Part shown: piece by piece, positions 28,373 through 36,807 of the stretch | Layout: each line of letters starts with the position of its first letter | Numbering within the stretch: position 1 is the first letter of the stretch | From: Bradyrhizobium canariense | Lineage (GTDB): Bacteria > Pseudomonadota > Alphaproteobacteria > Rhizobiales > Xanthobacteraceae | NCBI RefSeq assembly: GCF_018130465.1 | Contig: NZ_JAFCKJ010000003.1 | Location: forward strand, 1-64,000 | Length of the DNA: 64,000 nt | Direction: 5' to 3' | Translations under genes and position numbers: made by a program | Notes under the pieces: model-generated | Database searches by the model: none | Seen by the model: the letters and a program-made list of their open reading frames with translations, nothing else | Told to the model about the DNA's origin: nothing

Positions 28373-29767
28373 ATGTCCGTTGCCGCCGAGTTGCTTTACT
28401 CGCGCCGCGTACCGCAGGTCGCGGTGCTGGCGCTGATCTCCTTCAGCTTCGCAGGGTGCAGCGCCGACATGTCGTCGCGCATGTCCCAGTCGAACTTCTC
28501 CAATCCCTTCGCGCAGGAATCGACCGGTTCGGTGCAGCAGGCACCGCCGCCGCAGCGTGAGCTGCCGCAATATTCGCGGCCGCAGACGCAGTCCGGCTAT
28601 TATCAATCGCAGCCCTTGCCGCCGCCGGCAGTGTCCGCGCCGCAATCCTATCCCGTTGCGGCAGGTGGCGTGTCCGGAGGCGGCCGCGGCGTCGGCTCCT
28701 ACGCCCCCCCGGCGCAGCCGCATCTTGAGACGACGGCCACCGTGCCGCCGCGCTCGGTTGCCGCCGCCCAGCCGGTCGGTGGAACCAAGATCATCGTCGG
28801 CACCAGCGATACGCTCGACCTGCTCGCCAAACGCTATCGCGTCACGCCGCAGGCGATCCTCGCCGCCAACGGCTATAAGGGACCGCGCGCGCTCTCGCCC
28901 GGCCAGCAACTGATCATCCCGCATCAGGCCACGGCCGCTGCGTCCGCGCCGCTCATGGCTCCCGTTGCCGCGGCCCCCGCGCTGGCGCCTGCTGCAAAGC
29001 CGGTTGCGGCCGTTGCTGCCCCGTCGAGCACCCACTTCGTCAACCACGGCGACACGCTCGCCAGCATTGCCCGCAAGAACCATATCTCGGCGGCTGAACT
29101 GGCCCGCGCCAACAGCCTCGATCCCTCTGCAAAACTCAAGCTCGGCACCAGACTGGCCGTGCCCGGCGCCAAGACCGCCGCCGTCGCGGCGCCGGTTGCC
29201 GCGGCTCCGGTCGGAGCTGCCCCCGTCGTGGGTACACTGCAGCCCGTTGCGGCCGCACCTGCGCCCGCTACCAAGATGGCGGCCGTCGCCGCGCCGGTGC
29301 AGAGCGCGCGCCTGGCCCAGGCCACGGCCAATGTCGAAGAGAAAGCCGCGGAAGCTCCGGCGAAAGCTGCGGAGACCACCAGCGCGCTGCCGACCTTCCG
29401 CTGGCCGGTGCGCGGCAAGGTGGTCACGAGCTACGGCGCCAAGACCAATGGCAAGTCCAACGACGGCATCAATCTCGCGGTGCCCGAGGGTACGCCGGTC
29501 AAGGCGGCTGAAGACGGTGTCGTTGCCTATTCCGGCAACGAGCTGAAGGGTTATGGCAATCTGGTCCTGGTTCGGCACTCCAACGGCTACGTCACCGCAT
29601 ATGCCCATGCGAGTGAGCTGATGGTGAAGCGCGGCGATACCATCAAGCGCGGTCAGGTCATTGCCAAGTCGGGTCAATCCGGGGAGGTGGCGTCGCCGCA
29701 GCTCCACTTCGAGATCCGTAAGGGATCGAGCCCGGTTGACCCGCTTCAATTCCTGAACGGGGCGTGA
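28373..29767 (+). CDS. NlpD-like LysM/M23 (LytM) lipoprotein
   Basis: 464 aa. A lipobox ending at C29 (FSFAGC) predicts an outer-membrane lipoprotein. After a Pro/Gln-rich linker come two LysM glycan-binding domains (about 141-185 and 219-265), an Ala/Pro linker and a C-terminal M23 fold (about 342-455). The M23 site is degenerate: the first zinc ligands, normally HxGxD, read SNDGINLA, while AYAHAS and LHFEIRKG persist. Such inactive LytM proteins (NlpD, EnvC) activate septal amidases, so that role is inferred here. It follows pcm by 109 bases. Confidence 0.88.
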   Translation: MSVAAELLYSRRVPQVAVLALISFSFAGCSADMSSRMSQSNFSNPFAQESTGSVQQAPPPQRELPQYSRPQTQSGYYQSQPLPPPAVSAPQSYPVAAGGVSGGGRGVGSYAPPAQPHLETTATVPPRSVAAAQPVGGTKIIVGTSDTLDLLAKRYRVTPQAILAANGYKGPRALSPGQQLIIPHQATAAASAPLMAPVAAAPALAPAAKPVAAVAAPSSTHFVNHGDTLASIARKNHISAAELARANSLDPSAKLKLGTRLAVPGAKTAAVAAPVAAAPVGAAPVVGTLQPVAAAPAPATKMAAVAAPVQSARLAQATANVEEKAAEAPAKAAETTSALPTFRWPVRGKVVTSYGAKTNGKSNDGINLAVPEGTPVKAAEDGVVAYSGNELKGYGNLVLVRHSNGYVTAYAHASELMVKRGDTIKRGQVIAKSGQSGEVASPQLHFEIRKGSSPVDPLQFLNGA

Positions 29768-29811
29768 GGCGCGGGCCTGTAGAGCAGGGGCGCGCCGTTA
29801 CCAAATACAAG

Positions 29812-29916
29812 CTGTCATCGCCCGCGAAAGCGGGCGATCCAGTATTCCAGAGACAGTCATAGTTGAGCCGAGAAGGCGCGGCGTACTGGATTCCCCGCCT
29901 GCGCGGGGAATGACAG
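29812..29916. repeat. Palindromic dispersed repeat, copy B
   Basis: Bases 29812-29854 are an exact reverse complement of 24208-24250. The unit starts CTGTCAT, ends ATGACAG and carries two perfect hairpins (CCCGCGAAAGCGGG and TTCCCCGC-CTGC-GCGGGGAA). It fills most of the gap between convergent genes. Confidence 0.8.
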
Positions 29917-29933
29917 TTGTGAGTGCGGCTCCG

Positions 29934-30950
29934 CTACGTCGCCGCCAGCTTCACGCCGAGCCGTCCCGCAAGCTCCTGCACGAACTGCCAGGCGACGCGG
30001 CCCGAGCGCGAGCCGCGCGTCGTCGACCATTCGAGTGCCTCGCGCTCCAGCGCCTCGTCGTCGACCTTGACGCCGAAATGGCTGCAATAGCCCCGCACCA
30101 TGGCGAGATATTCGTCCTGGCTGCAGCGGTGGAAGCCGAGCCAGAGGCCGAAGCGATCCGACAGCGAGACCTTCTCCTCGACGGCTTCGCCGGGATTGAT
30201 CGCGGTCGAGCGTTCGTTCTCGATCATCTCGCGCGCCAGCAGATGGCGCCGGTTGGAGGTGGCGTAGAGGATGACGTTCTCCGGCCGGCCCTCGATGCCG
30301 CCTTCGAGCACCGCCTTGAGCGATTTGTAGGACGCATCATTGCCGTCGAAGGAGAGATCGTCGCAGAACACGATGAAGCGGAAGGACGAGGCGCGAAGCT
30401 GCTCCATCAGCGCCGGCAGGCTCTCGATGTCCTCGCGATGAATCTCGATCAGCTTCAGCTTGTCGGCCGGTTTGCGCTCCGCGTTGATGCTGGCATGCGC
30501 CGCCTTCACCAGCGACGACTTGCCCATGCCGCGCGCGCCCCAGAGCAGCGCGTTGTTGGCGGGCAAGCCGTTGGCGAAACGCTCGGTGTTCTCCATCAGG
30601 ATGTCGCGCATCCGGTCGACGCCCTTGAGCAGGAACAGTTCGACGCGGCTGACCCGCGGCACCGCCGCAAGGCGGCCGTCCGGGTGCCAGACGAAAGCAT
30701 CCGCCTGCTTGAACGACTCGCGTTCGGCGGTGGGCTTGCCTTGGGCGGAGAGGTGCGCCGCGATCGTCTCCAGCGCGCGAACGATGCGCTCCTGGGAGAC
30801 GTTCCGGGTCGCCTTCGAAATCCCGTTCGAAGTCACCTTGGAAGCTGCTTTGAGGGCGGCCTTGGGACGTTTTGCCGCGACGCGGGCAGGCTTCGTGGCA
30901 GGGGTGCGGGGGCCTTTGCCGGCCGGGCTTTTGCTTGGTTTTTTGGGCAT
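29934..30950 (-). CDS. DUF815-type AAA+ ATPase
   Basis: 338 aa from MPKKPSKSPAGKGP at 30950. The N-terminal 60 residues are Lys/Ala-rich and probably disordered. The AAA core shows Walker A in WGARGMGKSSLVKAAH, Walker B in FIVFCDDLSFDGND and sensor-like VILYATSNRRHLL. This is the DUF815/YbbB-type ATP-binding family of unknown biological role. It is divergent from yajC and convergent with the NlpD-like gene. Residue 31 codons upstream could be included only with an unlikely start. Confidence 0.88.
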   Translation of the reverse strand: MPKKPSKSPAGKGPRTPATKPARVAAKRPKAALKAASKVTSNGISKATRNVSQERIVRALETIAAHLSAQGKPTAERESFKQADAFVWHPDGRLAAVPRVSRVELFLLKGVDRMRDILMENTERFANGLPANNALLWGARGMGKSSLVKAAHASINAERKPADKLKLIEIHREDIESLPALMEQLRASSFRFIVFCDDLSFDGNDASYKSLKAVLEGGIEGRPENVILYATSNRRHLLAREMIENERSTAINPGEAVEEKVSLSDRFGLWLGFHRCSQDEYLAMVRGYCSHFGVKVDDEALEREALEWSTTRGSRSGRVAWQFVQELAGRLGVKLAAT

Positions 30951-31130
30951 GTCCGAAGTTCCTGAGAATGCAGCCTTATCGGGCCTGACGGCGCTCCGCA
31001 AGGTGGCCAAAAGGGCGGTCTGGCAGCGTTGCAATTGGGGCAATGGCCGCTATAGTCCGCGCGAATTTGACCGAACCGGTCGCCATTTGGGCCTGACCGG
31101 TTTTCCCCCGTTCTCACGAGGATCGTCCGA

Positions 31131-31508
31131 ATGCTGATTACCCCTGCGTATGCCCAGGCTGCGGGCGCCGGCGACACCAGCGGCATGTTGATGTCGCTGC
31201 TGCCGTTCGCCCTGATCTTCGTGATCATGTACTTCCTGATTCTGCGTCCGCAGCAGAAGAAGGTCCGTGACCACGCCGACCTCGTGAAGAACATCCGCCG
31301 CGGCGACACCGTCGTGACCTCGGGCGGCCTCGTCGGCAAGGTCACCAAGGTCGTCGACGACGACCAGATCGAGTTCGAGATCGCCGATGGCGTGCGCGTG
31401 CGGCAGATGCGCTCGATGGTCTCCGGCGTGCGCGCCAAGGGCGAGCCGGCCAAAGAATCCAAGGAAAGCGCCAAGGAAAGCGCCAAGGACGACACCGCGG
31501 CGAAGTGA
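31131..31508 (+). CDS. yajC: Preprotein translocase subunit YajC
   Basis: 125 aa, single N-terminal membrane helix (LLPFALIFVIMYFLIL) followed by RPQQKKVRDH and the GDTVVTSGGLVGKV beta-rich domain, then an acidic/Lys repeat tail (KESKESAKESAK). Part of the SecDF-YajC holo-translocon. It leads the yajC-secD-secF operon, 47 bases ahead of secD. Confidence 0.95.
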   Translation: MLITPAYAQAAGAGDTSGMLMSLLPFALIFVIMYFLILRPQQKKVRDHADLVKNIRRGDTVVTSGGLVGKVTKVVDDDQIEFEIADGVRVRQMRSMVSGVRAKGEPAKESKESAKESAKDDTAAK

Positions 31509-31555
31509 GCGCTTCCGCGAGTCTCTCAAATCTCCCGATCTGACAGGTCCAGTCG

Positions 31556-33160
31556 ATGTTGTATTTCACGCGGTGGAAGGCGCTCGGGATTATCCTGACG
31601 GCGCTGATCGTGTGCCTTTGCGCGGTCCCGAACTTCTTCCCTGAAGCGCAGGTCAAGACCTGGCCCGCCTGGGCGCAACGCCGGCTCGTGCTTGGCCTCG
31701 ATCTCCAGGGCGGCTCCTATCTGCTGCTCGAGGTCGACGGCAACTATGTGAAGAAAGAGAGGCTCGACCAGGTCCGCGACGACGTTCGCCGGACGCTGCG
31801 CGATGCCAAGATCGGCTTCACTGGCGGCGTCACCGTGCGCAATGATGCGGCCGAGGTTCGGATCACCAAGGAATCCGACCAGCAGCCCGCGCTTGCCAAG
31901 CTGCGCGAGCTGTCTCAGCCGCTGGGCGGACTGGTGGGGTCCAGCGGTCAGCGCGACCTCGATGTGACTGACGCCGGGGGCGGCTTGATCCGGCTCGCTA
32001 TCCCGCAGGCCGCGATGCTCGACCGCATGCGCAAGACTATCGAGCAGTCGATCCAGATCGTCGAACGCCGCGTCAACGAGCTCGGCACCGTCGAACCTGT
32101 CATCCAGCGCCAGGGCAACGATCGCATCCTGGTGCAGGTCCCCGGCCTCCAGGACCCGACCCGTCTGAAGGAATTGCTGGGCAAGACCGCGAAGATGGAA
32201 TTCCGCATGGTCGATGCGTCCGTGCCGCCCGATCAGGCGCAGCAGGGACGTTTGCCGCCGGAATCCGAGCTTCTGATGAGCGCGTCGCCGCCGCCCACAC
32301 CCTATGTGGTCAAGAAGCAGGTGCTGGTTGCCGGCGGCGATCTGACCGACGCCCAGGCGAGCTTTGACCAGCGCACGAGTGAGCCCGTCGTCAGCTTCAA
32401 GTTCAATACGTCAGGCGCGCGCAAGTTCTCGCAGGCGACGCAAGAGAACGTCGGGCTGCCCTTCGCGATCGTGCTCGACAACAAGGTCATCTCGGCTCCC
32501 GTGATCCGCGAGCCCATCACCGGCGGCCAGGGCCAGATCTCGGGCAATTTCACCGTGCAATCGGCCAACGATCTCGCGATCCTGCTGCGCGCCGGCGCGC
32601 TGCCGGCGCCGCTCACCGTGGTCGAGGAGCGCACCGTCGGTCCGGGCCTCGGCCAGGATTCGATCGAGAAGGGTGAGCTTGCGGCTTACGTCGGCTCGAT
32701 CCTCGTCATCATCTTCATGCTTTTGACCTACCGCCTGTTCGGCGTGTTCGCCAACATCGCGGTGGCCATCAACGTCGCCATGATCTTCGGCCTCTTGTCG
32801 CTGCTCAACGCCACGCTGACGCTGCCCGGCATCGCCGGCATCGTGCTCACTGTCGGCATCGCGGTCGATTCCAACGTGCTGATCTACGAGCGCATCCGCG
32901 AGGAATTGCGTGGCGGCCGTAACGCGATCTCGGCGATCGACGCCGGCTTCAAGCGGGCGCTTGCGACCATCCTCGATTCCAACATCACCACATTCATTGC
33001 CGCCGCGGTGCTGTTCTACATCGGCACCGGTCCGGTGCGCGGCTTCGCCGTGACGCTCGGCATCGGCATCATCACCACGGTATTCACCGCCTTTACGCTG
33101 ACCCGGCTGATCGTGGCCGGGTGGGTGCGGTGGAAGCGGCCGCAGAGCGTGCCGATCTAG
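31556..33160 (+). CDS. secD: Protein translocase subunit SecD
   Basis: 534-aa RND-like inner-membrane protein using proton motive force to finish protein export. LGLDLQGGSYLLLEVD near the N-terminus and GIAVDSNVLIYERIREEL in the membrane domain are diagnostic. The large periplasmic P1 region lies between helix 1 and the five C-terminal helices. secF follows after 10 bases. Confidence 0.97.
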   Translation: MLYFTRWKALGIILTALIVCLCAVPNFFPEAQVKTWPAWAQRRLVLGLDLQGGSYLLLEVDGNYVKKERLDQVRDDVRRTLRDAKIGFTGGVTVRNDAAEVRITKESDQQPALAKLRELSQPLGGLVGSSGQRDLDVTDAGGGLIRLAIPQAAMLDRMRKTIEQSIQIVERRVNELGTVEPVIQRQGNDRILVQVPGLQDPTRLKELLGKTAKMEFRMVDASVPPDQAQQGRLPPESELLMSASPPPTPYVVKKQVLVAGGDLTDAQASFDQRTSEPVVSFKFNTSGARKFSQATQENVGLPFAIVLDNKVISAPVIREPITGGQGQISGNFTVQSANDLAILLRAGALPAPLTVVEERTVGPGLGQDSIEKGELAAYVGSILVIIFMLLTYRLFGVFANIAVAINVAMIFGLLSLLNATLTLPGIAGIVLTVGIAVDSNVLIYERIREELRGGRNAISAIDAGFKRALATILDSNITTFIAAAVLFYIGTGPVRGFAVTLGIGIITTVFTAFTLTRLIVAGWVRWKRPQSVPI

Positions 33161-33170
33161 GAGCCTGACC

Positions 33171-34190
33171 GTGACTCAGACTGTTCTCATCGGGCTCGGC
33201 ATCCTTATTGCCGTCCTCACCGTGGTTGCGGCATTCGGTTTGCTGCCGTCGCTGCGCATCGTCCCCGACGATACCCATTTCGACTTCACGCGGTTTCGCC
33301 GCATCAGCTTCCCGATCTCGGCGGCGTTGTCGATCGTCGCGATCACGCTGTTCTTCACCCATGGCCTGAATTTCGGCATCGACTTCCGCGGCGGCACGCT
33401 GCTGGAGGTGCAGGCCAAGTCCGGCACCGCCGACATCGCGGCGATGCGTACGACGCTGGATGGCTTGCGTCTCGGCGAAGTCCAGTTGCAGCAATTCGGC
33501 GGTCCCGCCGACGTCCTGATCCGCGTCGCGGAGCAGCCGGGCGGCGACGCCGCGCAGCAGGAGGCCGTGCAGAAGGTTCGTTCCGCGCTCGGCGATTCCG
33601 TCGACTATCGCCGCGTCGAGGTGGTGGGACCGCGCGTATCGGGTGAATTGCTCGCCTACGGCATGCTCGGCCTGATGCTTGCGATCGTCTCGATCCTGAT
33701 CTATCTCTGGTTCCGTTTCGAATGGCAGTTCGCGCTCGGCGCCATGATCGCCAACGTGCACGACATCGTGCTGACGATCGGATTCATGTCGGTCAGTCAG
33801 GTCGATTTCGACCTGACCAGCATCGCGGCACTTCTGACCATTTTGGGCTATTCGCTCAACGACACCGTCGTCATCTACGACCGTATTCGCGAAATGCTGC
33901 GGCGCTACAAGAAAATGCCGATGCCGCAGCTGCTCAACGAATCGATCAACTCGACGCTGTCGCGCTCGATCATCACCCACTTCACCGTGACGCTGGCGCT
34001 GCTGGCTCTGCTCCTGTTCGGCGGCCATGCCATCCACAGCTTCACCGCGGTCATGATGTTCGGCGTGGTGCTGGTCGGCACCTATACCTCGATCTTCATC
34101 GCGGCCCCGATCCTGATCTATCTCGGCGTCGGCGAGCATCGCGAAGATGCGGTCGATAAGGCTACGCCGGCGAAGAAAAGCAAGGCATGA
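33171..34190 (+). CDS. secF: Protein translocase subunit SecF
   Basis: 339 aa, partner of SecD. It starts with GTG at 33171. GLNFGIDFRGGTLLEVQ and the membrane segment LTILGYSLNDTVVIYDRIRE identify SecF. A Lys-rich tail ends the protein. Genes for a Mth938-domain protein and a squalene-synthase-fold protein follow closely, which may extend the transcript. Confidence 0.97.
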   Translation: MTQTVLIGLGILIAVLTVVAAFGLLPSLRIVPDDTHFDFTRFRRISFPISAALSIVAITLFFTHGLNFGIDFRGGTLLEVQAKSGTADIAAMRTTLDGLRLGEVQLQQFGGPADVLIRVAEQPGGDAAQQEAVQKVRSALGDSVDYRRVEVVGPRVSGELLAYGMLGLMLAIVSILIYLWFRFEWQFALGAMIANVHDIVLTIGFMSVSQVDFDLTSIAALLTILGYSLNDTVVIYDRIREMLRRYKKMPMPQLLNESINSTLSRSIITHFTVTLALLALLLFGGHAIHSFTAVMMFGVVLVGTYTSIFIAAPILIYLGVGEHREDAVDKATPAKKSKA

Positions 34191-34249
34191 TCCGAACCGC
34201 ATGCCCTCGCATGAGTTTGCGAGGGCAGTAGCCCATTCGGACGAAGCTC

Positions 34250-34633
34250 ATGGCCGGCGATCCCAACGCACCGCATTTCCCCCGCTCGGCGCCGATCGAA
34301 GCTTATGGCAAGGGCGGCTTTGCCTTTGCCGGCATGTCGCATCGGGGATCGCTGCTTTGCCTGCCCGACGCGATCTGGGCCTGGGACGTGACGGACCCAG
34401 CCAAAATCGACCGCTATTCGCTGGATCGGGTCTTCAAGTCCGCCAACAGCATCGACACGCTCCTGATCGGCACTGGAACCGAGGTCTGGCTGCCGCCGCC
34501 GGAACTGCGCCAGGTGCTCAAAGCGGCGAGGGTGGTTCTGGACACGATGCAGACTGGTCCCGCCGTGCGCACCTACAACATCATGATCGGCGAACGGCGG
34601 CGCGTCGCGGCCGCGCTGATCGCCGTGCCATGA
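34250..34633 (+). CDS. Mth938-domain protein (NDUFAF3-like)
   Basis: 127 aa of the DUF498/Mth938 fold. The N-terminus (APHFPRSAPIEAYGKGGFAF) and the core (IDTLLIGTGTEVWLPPPELR) with the conserved GTG turn identify the family. Mitochondrial complex I assembly factor NDUFAF3 belongs to it. The stop overlaps the next start (ATGA), implying coupling. A role in respiratory complex I assembly is inferred from family and context; nothing in the sequence shows a reaction. Confidence 0.85.
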   Translation: MAGDPNAPHFPRSAPIEAYGKGGFAFAGMSHRGSLLCLPDAIWAWDVTDPAKIDRYSLDRVFKSANSIDTLLIGTGTEVWLPPPELRQVLKAARVVLDTMQTGPAVRTYNIMIGERRRVAAALIAVP

Positions 34634-35505
34634 GTCGTGCCATGAGTGGCTCCGCGCCGCCGCCGGATTCTGCCGCGTTCTGCGCTGACCTCGTGCGCAG
34701 TCACGATTTCCCGCGCTATGCCGCGACCCTGTTCGCGCCCGCTGCCGAGCGCCGCGCGCTGCTGGCGCTCTATGCCTTCAATGTCGAGATCGTCCGCGTC
34801 CGCGACCAGGTGAGCCAGCCCTTGCCCGGTGAAATCCGGCTGCAATGGTGGACCGACATGCTGTCGGGGCAGGTCCATGGCAGCGCCGAGGGCAATCCGG
34901 TGGCAGCGGAGCTGCTCCGCGCAATCCGTGATTTCGACCTGCCGGTCGAGCCGCTGTCGCTGCTCGCCGACGAGCATCAGTTCGATCTCTACAATGATCC
35001 AATGCCGACCATGACGGCTCTCGAAGGCTATCTCGCCGCGACGTGCTCGGCGTTGTTCGCCCTCGCGGCGCGGATCATGGCGTCACCTTTGGATCCGGCC
35101 GAGCATCTCGCGCGGCATGCCGGGTTGGCTCAGGGCATCGCGCAGGTCATCGCGAACTTGCCGCGTGATGCGGCCCACCGGCAATTGTTCCTGCCGCAGC
35201 AGGTTCTGGCGAGCCATAATTGCAACATGGAGGATGTGTTCGCCGGCAAGGAGACGCCGAATTTGTGCGCCGTGCTGGACCAACTCGCGGGCGAGGCCGG
35301 GCAGCATTTGACCACGGCCTTGTCGCTGTTGGCCGAGGTGCCGGTGTCGGCACGGCCGGCGTTTCTGCCTCTGAGCCAGGTGCGGGCCGACCTCAAGCGC
35401 CTGTCGCAGCCCGGGCGCAATCCGTTTACGCCGCAACAGTCGTCGCGGCTGCGCACGCTGTGGACGCTGTGGCGAGCCTCGCGTTCCCGGGAGTTTACCA
35501 AATAG
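34630..35505 (+). CDS. Squalene/phytoene synthase-fold protein, NDUFAF6-like
   Basis: 291 aa from MSRAMSGSAPP; ATG at 34642 is an alternative. The isoprenoid synthase helix pattern is clear (LLALYAFNVEIVRVRDQV, IRLQWWTDML, GYLAATCSALFALAA). Both metal-binding motifs are weak: the first reads RDQVSQ instead of DxxxD, and the second region reads LASHNCNMEDVF. True squalene synthase activity is therefore doubtful. Members of this subgroup are homologous to mitochondrial NDUFAF6. The four-base overlap with the NDUFAF3-like gene supports a shared role. Confidence 0.82.
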   Translation: MSRAMSGSAPPPDSAAFCADLVRSHDFPRYAATLFAPAAERRALLALYAFNVEIVRVRDQVSQPLPGEIRLQWWTDMLSGQVHGSAEGNPVAAELLRAIRDFDLPVEPLSLLADEHQFDLYNDPMPTMTALEGYLAATCSALFALAARIMASPLDPAEHLARHAGLAQGIAQVIANLPRDAAHRQLFLPQQVLASHNCNMEDVFAGKETPNLCAVLDQLAGEAGQHLTTALSLLAEVPVSARPAFLPLSQVRADLKRLSQPGRNPFTPQQSSRLRTLWTLWRASRSREFTK

Positions 35506-35550
35506 CGGTTGGCTTATCGCCTCAAACTGCCAAATGCTCTATGCTGTCCC

Positions 35551-36795
35551 ATGGCCGAGTTGTCCCAAAGCACCTCCTCTGATCTCAGCGCCCTTCCGGT
35601 CTCGCTGAGCGACATCCATGCCGCCGCCGAGACCATCCGCGGCGCCGTCGTGGAGACGCCCTGTAGCTATAGTCGCACGCTGAGCAATATCTGCGGCTGC
35701 GACATCTGGCTGAAGTTCGAGAACCTCCAGTTCACCTCCTCGTTCAAGGAGCGCGGCGCGCTCAACCGCCTCACTGCGCTCACGCCGGAGGAGCGCGCGC
35801 GGGGCGTTGTCGCGATGTCGGCGGGTAACCATGCGCAGGGCGTCGCCTATCACGCCAAGCGGCTCGGCATTCCCGCAACCATCGTCATGCCGGTCGGCAC
35901 GCCCATGGTGAAGGTCGAGAACACCAGGCATCACGGTGCCGAGGTGGTGGTGACGGGCGCCACGCTGGAGGAGGCGGCCGCGTATGCGCGCAGCCACGGC
36001 GAAGCCCGCGGCATGATCTTCGTCCATCCCTATGACGATCCGCTTGTCATCGCGGGGCAGGGCACCGTCGGGCTGGAAATACTCAAGGCCGTGCCGGAGC
36101 TCGATACACTGGTCGTCCCGATCGGCGGCGGTGGCCTGATCAGTGGGATCGCCGTCGCCGCGAAATCGATCAATCCGTCACTGCGAATCGTGGGCGTCGA
36201 GGCCTGGCTCTATCCCTCGATGTACAACGCCATCCACGGCGGCAATCTGCCGGCGCGCGGCGACACGCTCGCCGAAGGCATCGCGGTGAAATCGCCCGGC
36301 AAGATCACGACCGAAATCGTCCGCCGCCTCGTCGACGACATCGCGCTGGTGAACGAAGCCGAGCTCGAGCGCGCGGTCGCGACCCTGATCTCGATCGAGA
36401 AGACGGTCGTCGAGGGCGCCGGCGCCGCCGGTCTCGCCGCGCTGATGTCCGACCCGTCTCGTTTCGCCGGCCAGAAGGTCGGGTTGGTGCTGAGCGGCGG
36501 CAATATCGACACACGGCTGATCGCATCGGTCCTGACCCGCGAGTTGGCGCGCGAGGGGCGGCTGACCCAGCTGTCGCTCGACATCCCCGACAGGCCCGGC
36601 CAACTGGCTGCGGTCGCGGCACTGCTGGCCGAGGCCGGCGCCAACATCATCGAGGTCTCGCACCAGCGCACGTTCTCGGATCTTCCGGCCAAGGCGACGC
36701 TGCTGCAACTGGTGATCGAGACCCGCGACAGCGCCCATCTCGACGAGGTCATGGCGAAGCTTGGCGCATCCGGATTGAGTGCGCGCTGTACCTGA
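35551..36795 (+). CDS. ilvA: Threonine dehydratase with ACT domain
   Basis: PLP-dependent deaminase making 2-oxobutyrate from threonine for isoleucine synthesis. 414 aa from MAELSQSTSS. The PLP Lys is K66 in SSFKERGALN; AMSAGNHAQGVAYHA and the phosphate-binding IGGGGLISG follow. The C-terminal ACT-like domain (about 335-405, LSLDIPDRPGQLAAVA) suggests allosteric control. This short, one-ACT form is shared by IlvA-like and TdcB/serine-racemase-like enzymes, so a catabolic role is possible. It could pair with ilvD in the same window metabolically. Confidence 0.9.
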   Translation: MAELSQSTSSDLSALPVSLSDIHAAAETIRGAVVETPCSYSRTLSNICGCDIWLKFENLQFTSSFKERGALNRLTALTPEERARGVVAMSAGNHAQGVAYHAKRLGIPATIVMPVGTPMVKVENTRHHGAEVVVTGATLEEAAAYARSHGEARGMIFVHPYDDPLVIAGQGTVGLEILKAVPELDTLVVPIGGGGLISGIAVAAKSINPSLRIVGVEAWLYPSMYNAIHGGNLPARGDTLAEGIAVKSPGKITTEIVRRLVDDIALVNEAELERAVATLISIEKTVVEGAGAAGLAALMSDPSRFAGQKVGLVLSGGNIDTRLIASVLTRELAREGRLTQLSLDIPDRPGQLAAVAALLAEAGANIIEVSHQRTFSDLPAKATLLQLVIETRDSAHLDEVMAKLGASGLSARCT

Positions 36796-36807
36796 TTGGC
36801 GCGACCG

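Noticed and set aside
28313-29749. 478-codon minus-strand frame over the LysM/M23 gene
   Set aside because: Shadow of an Ala/Pro-rich gene.
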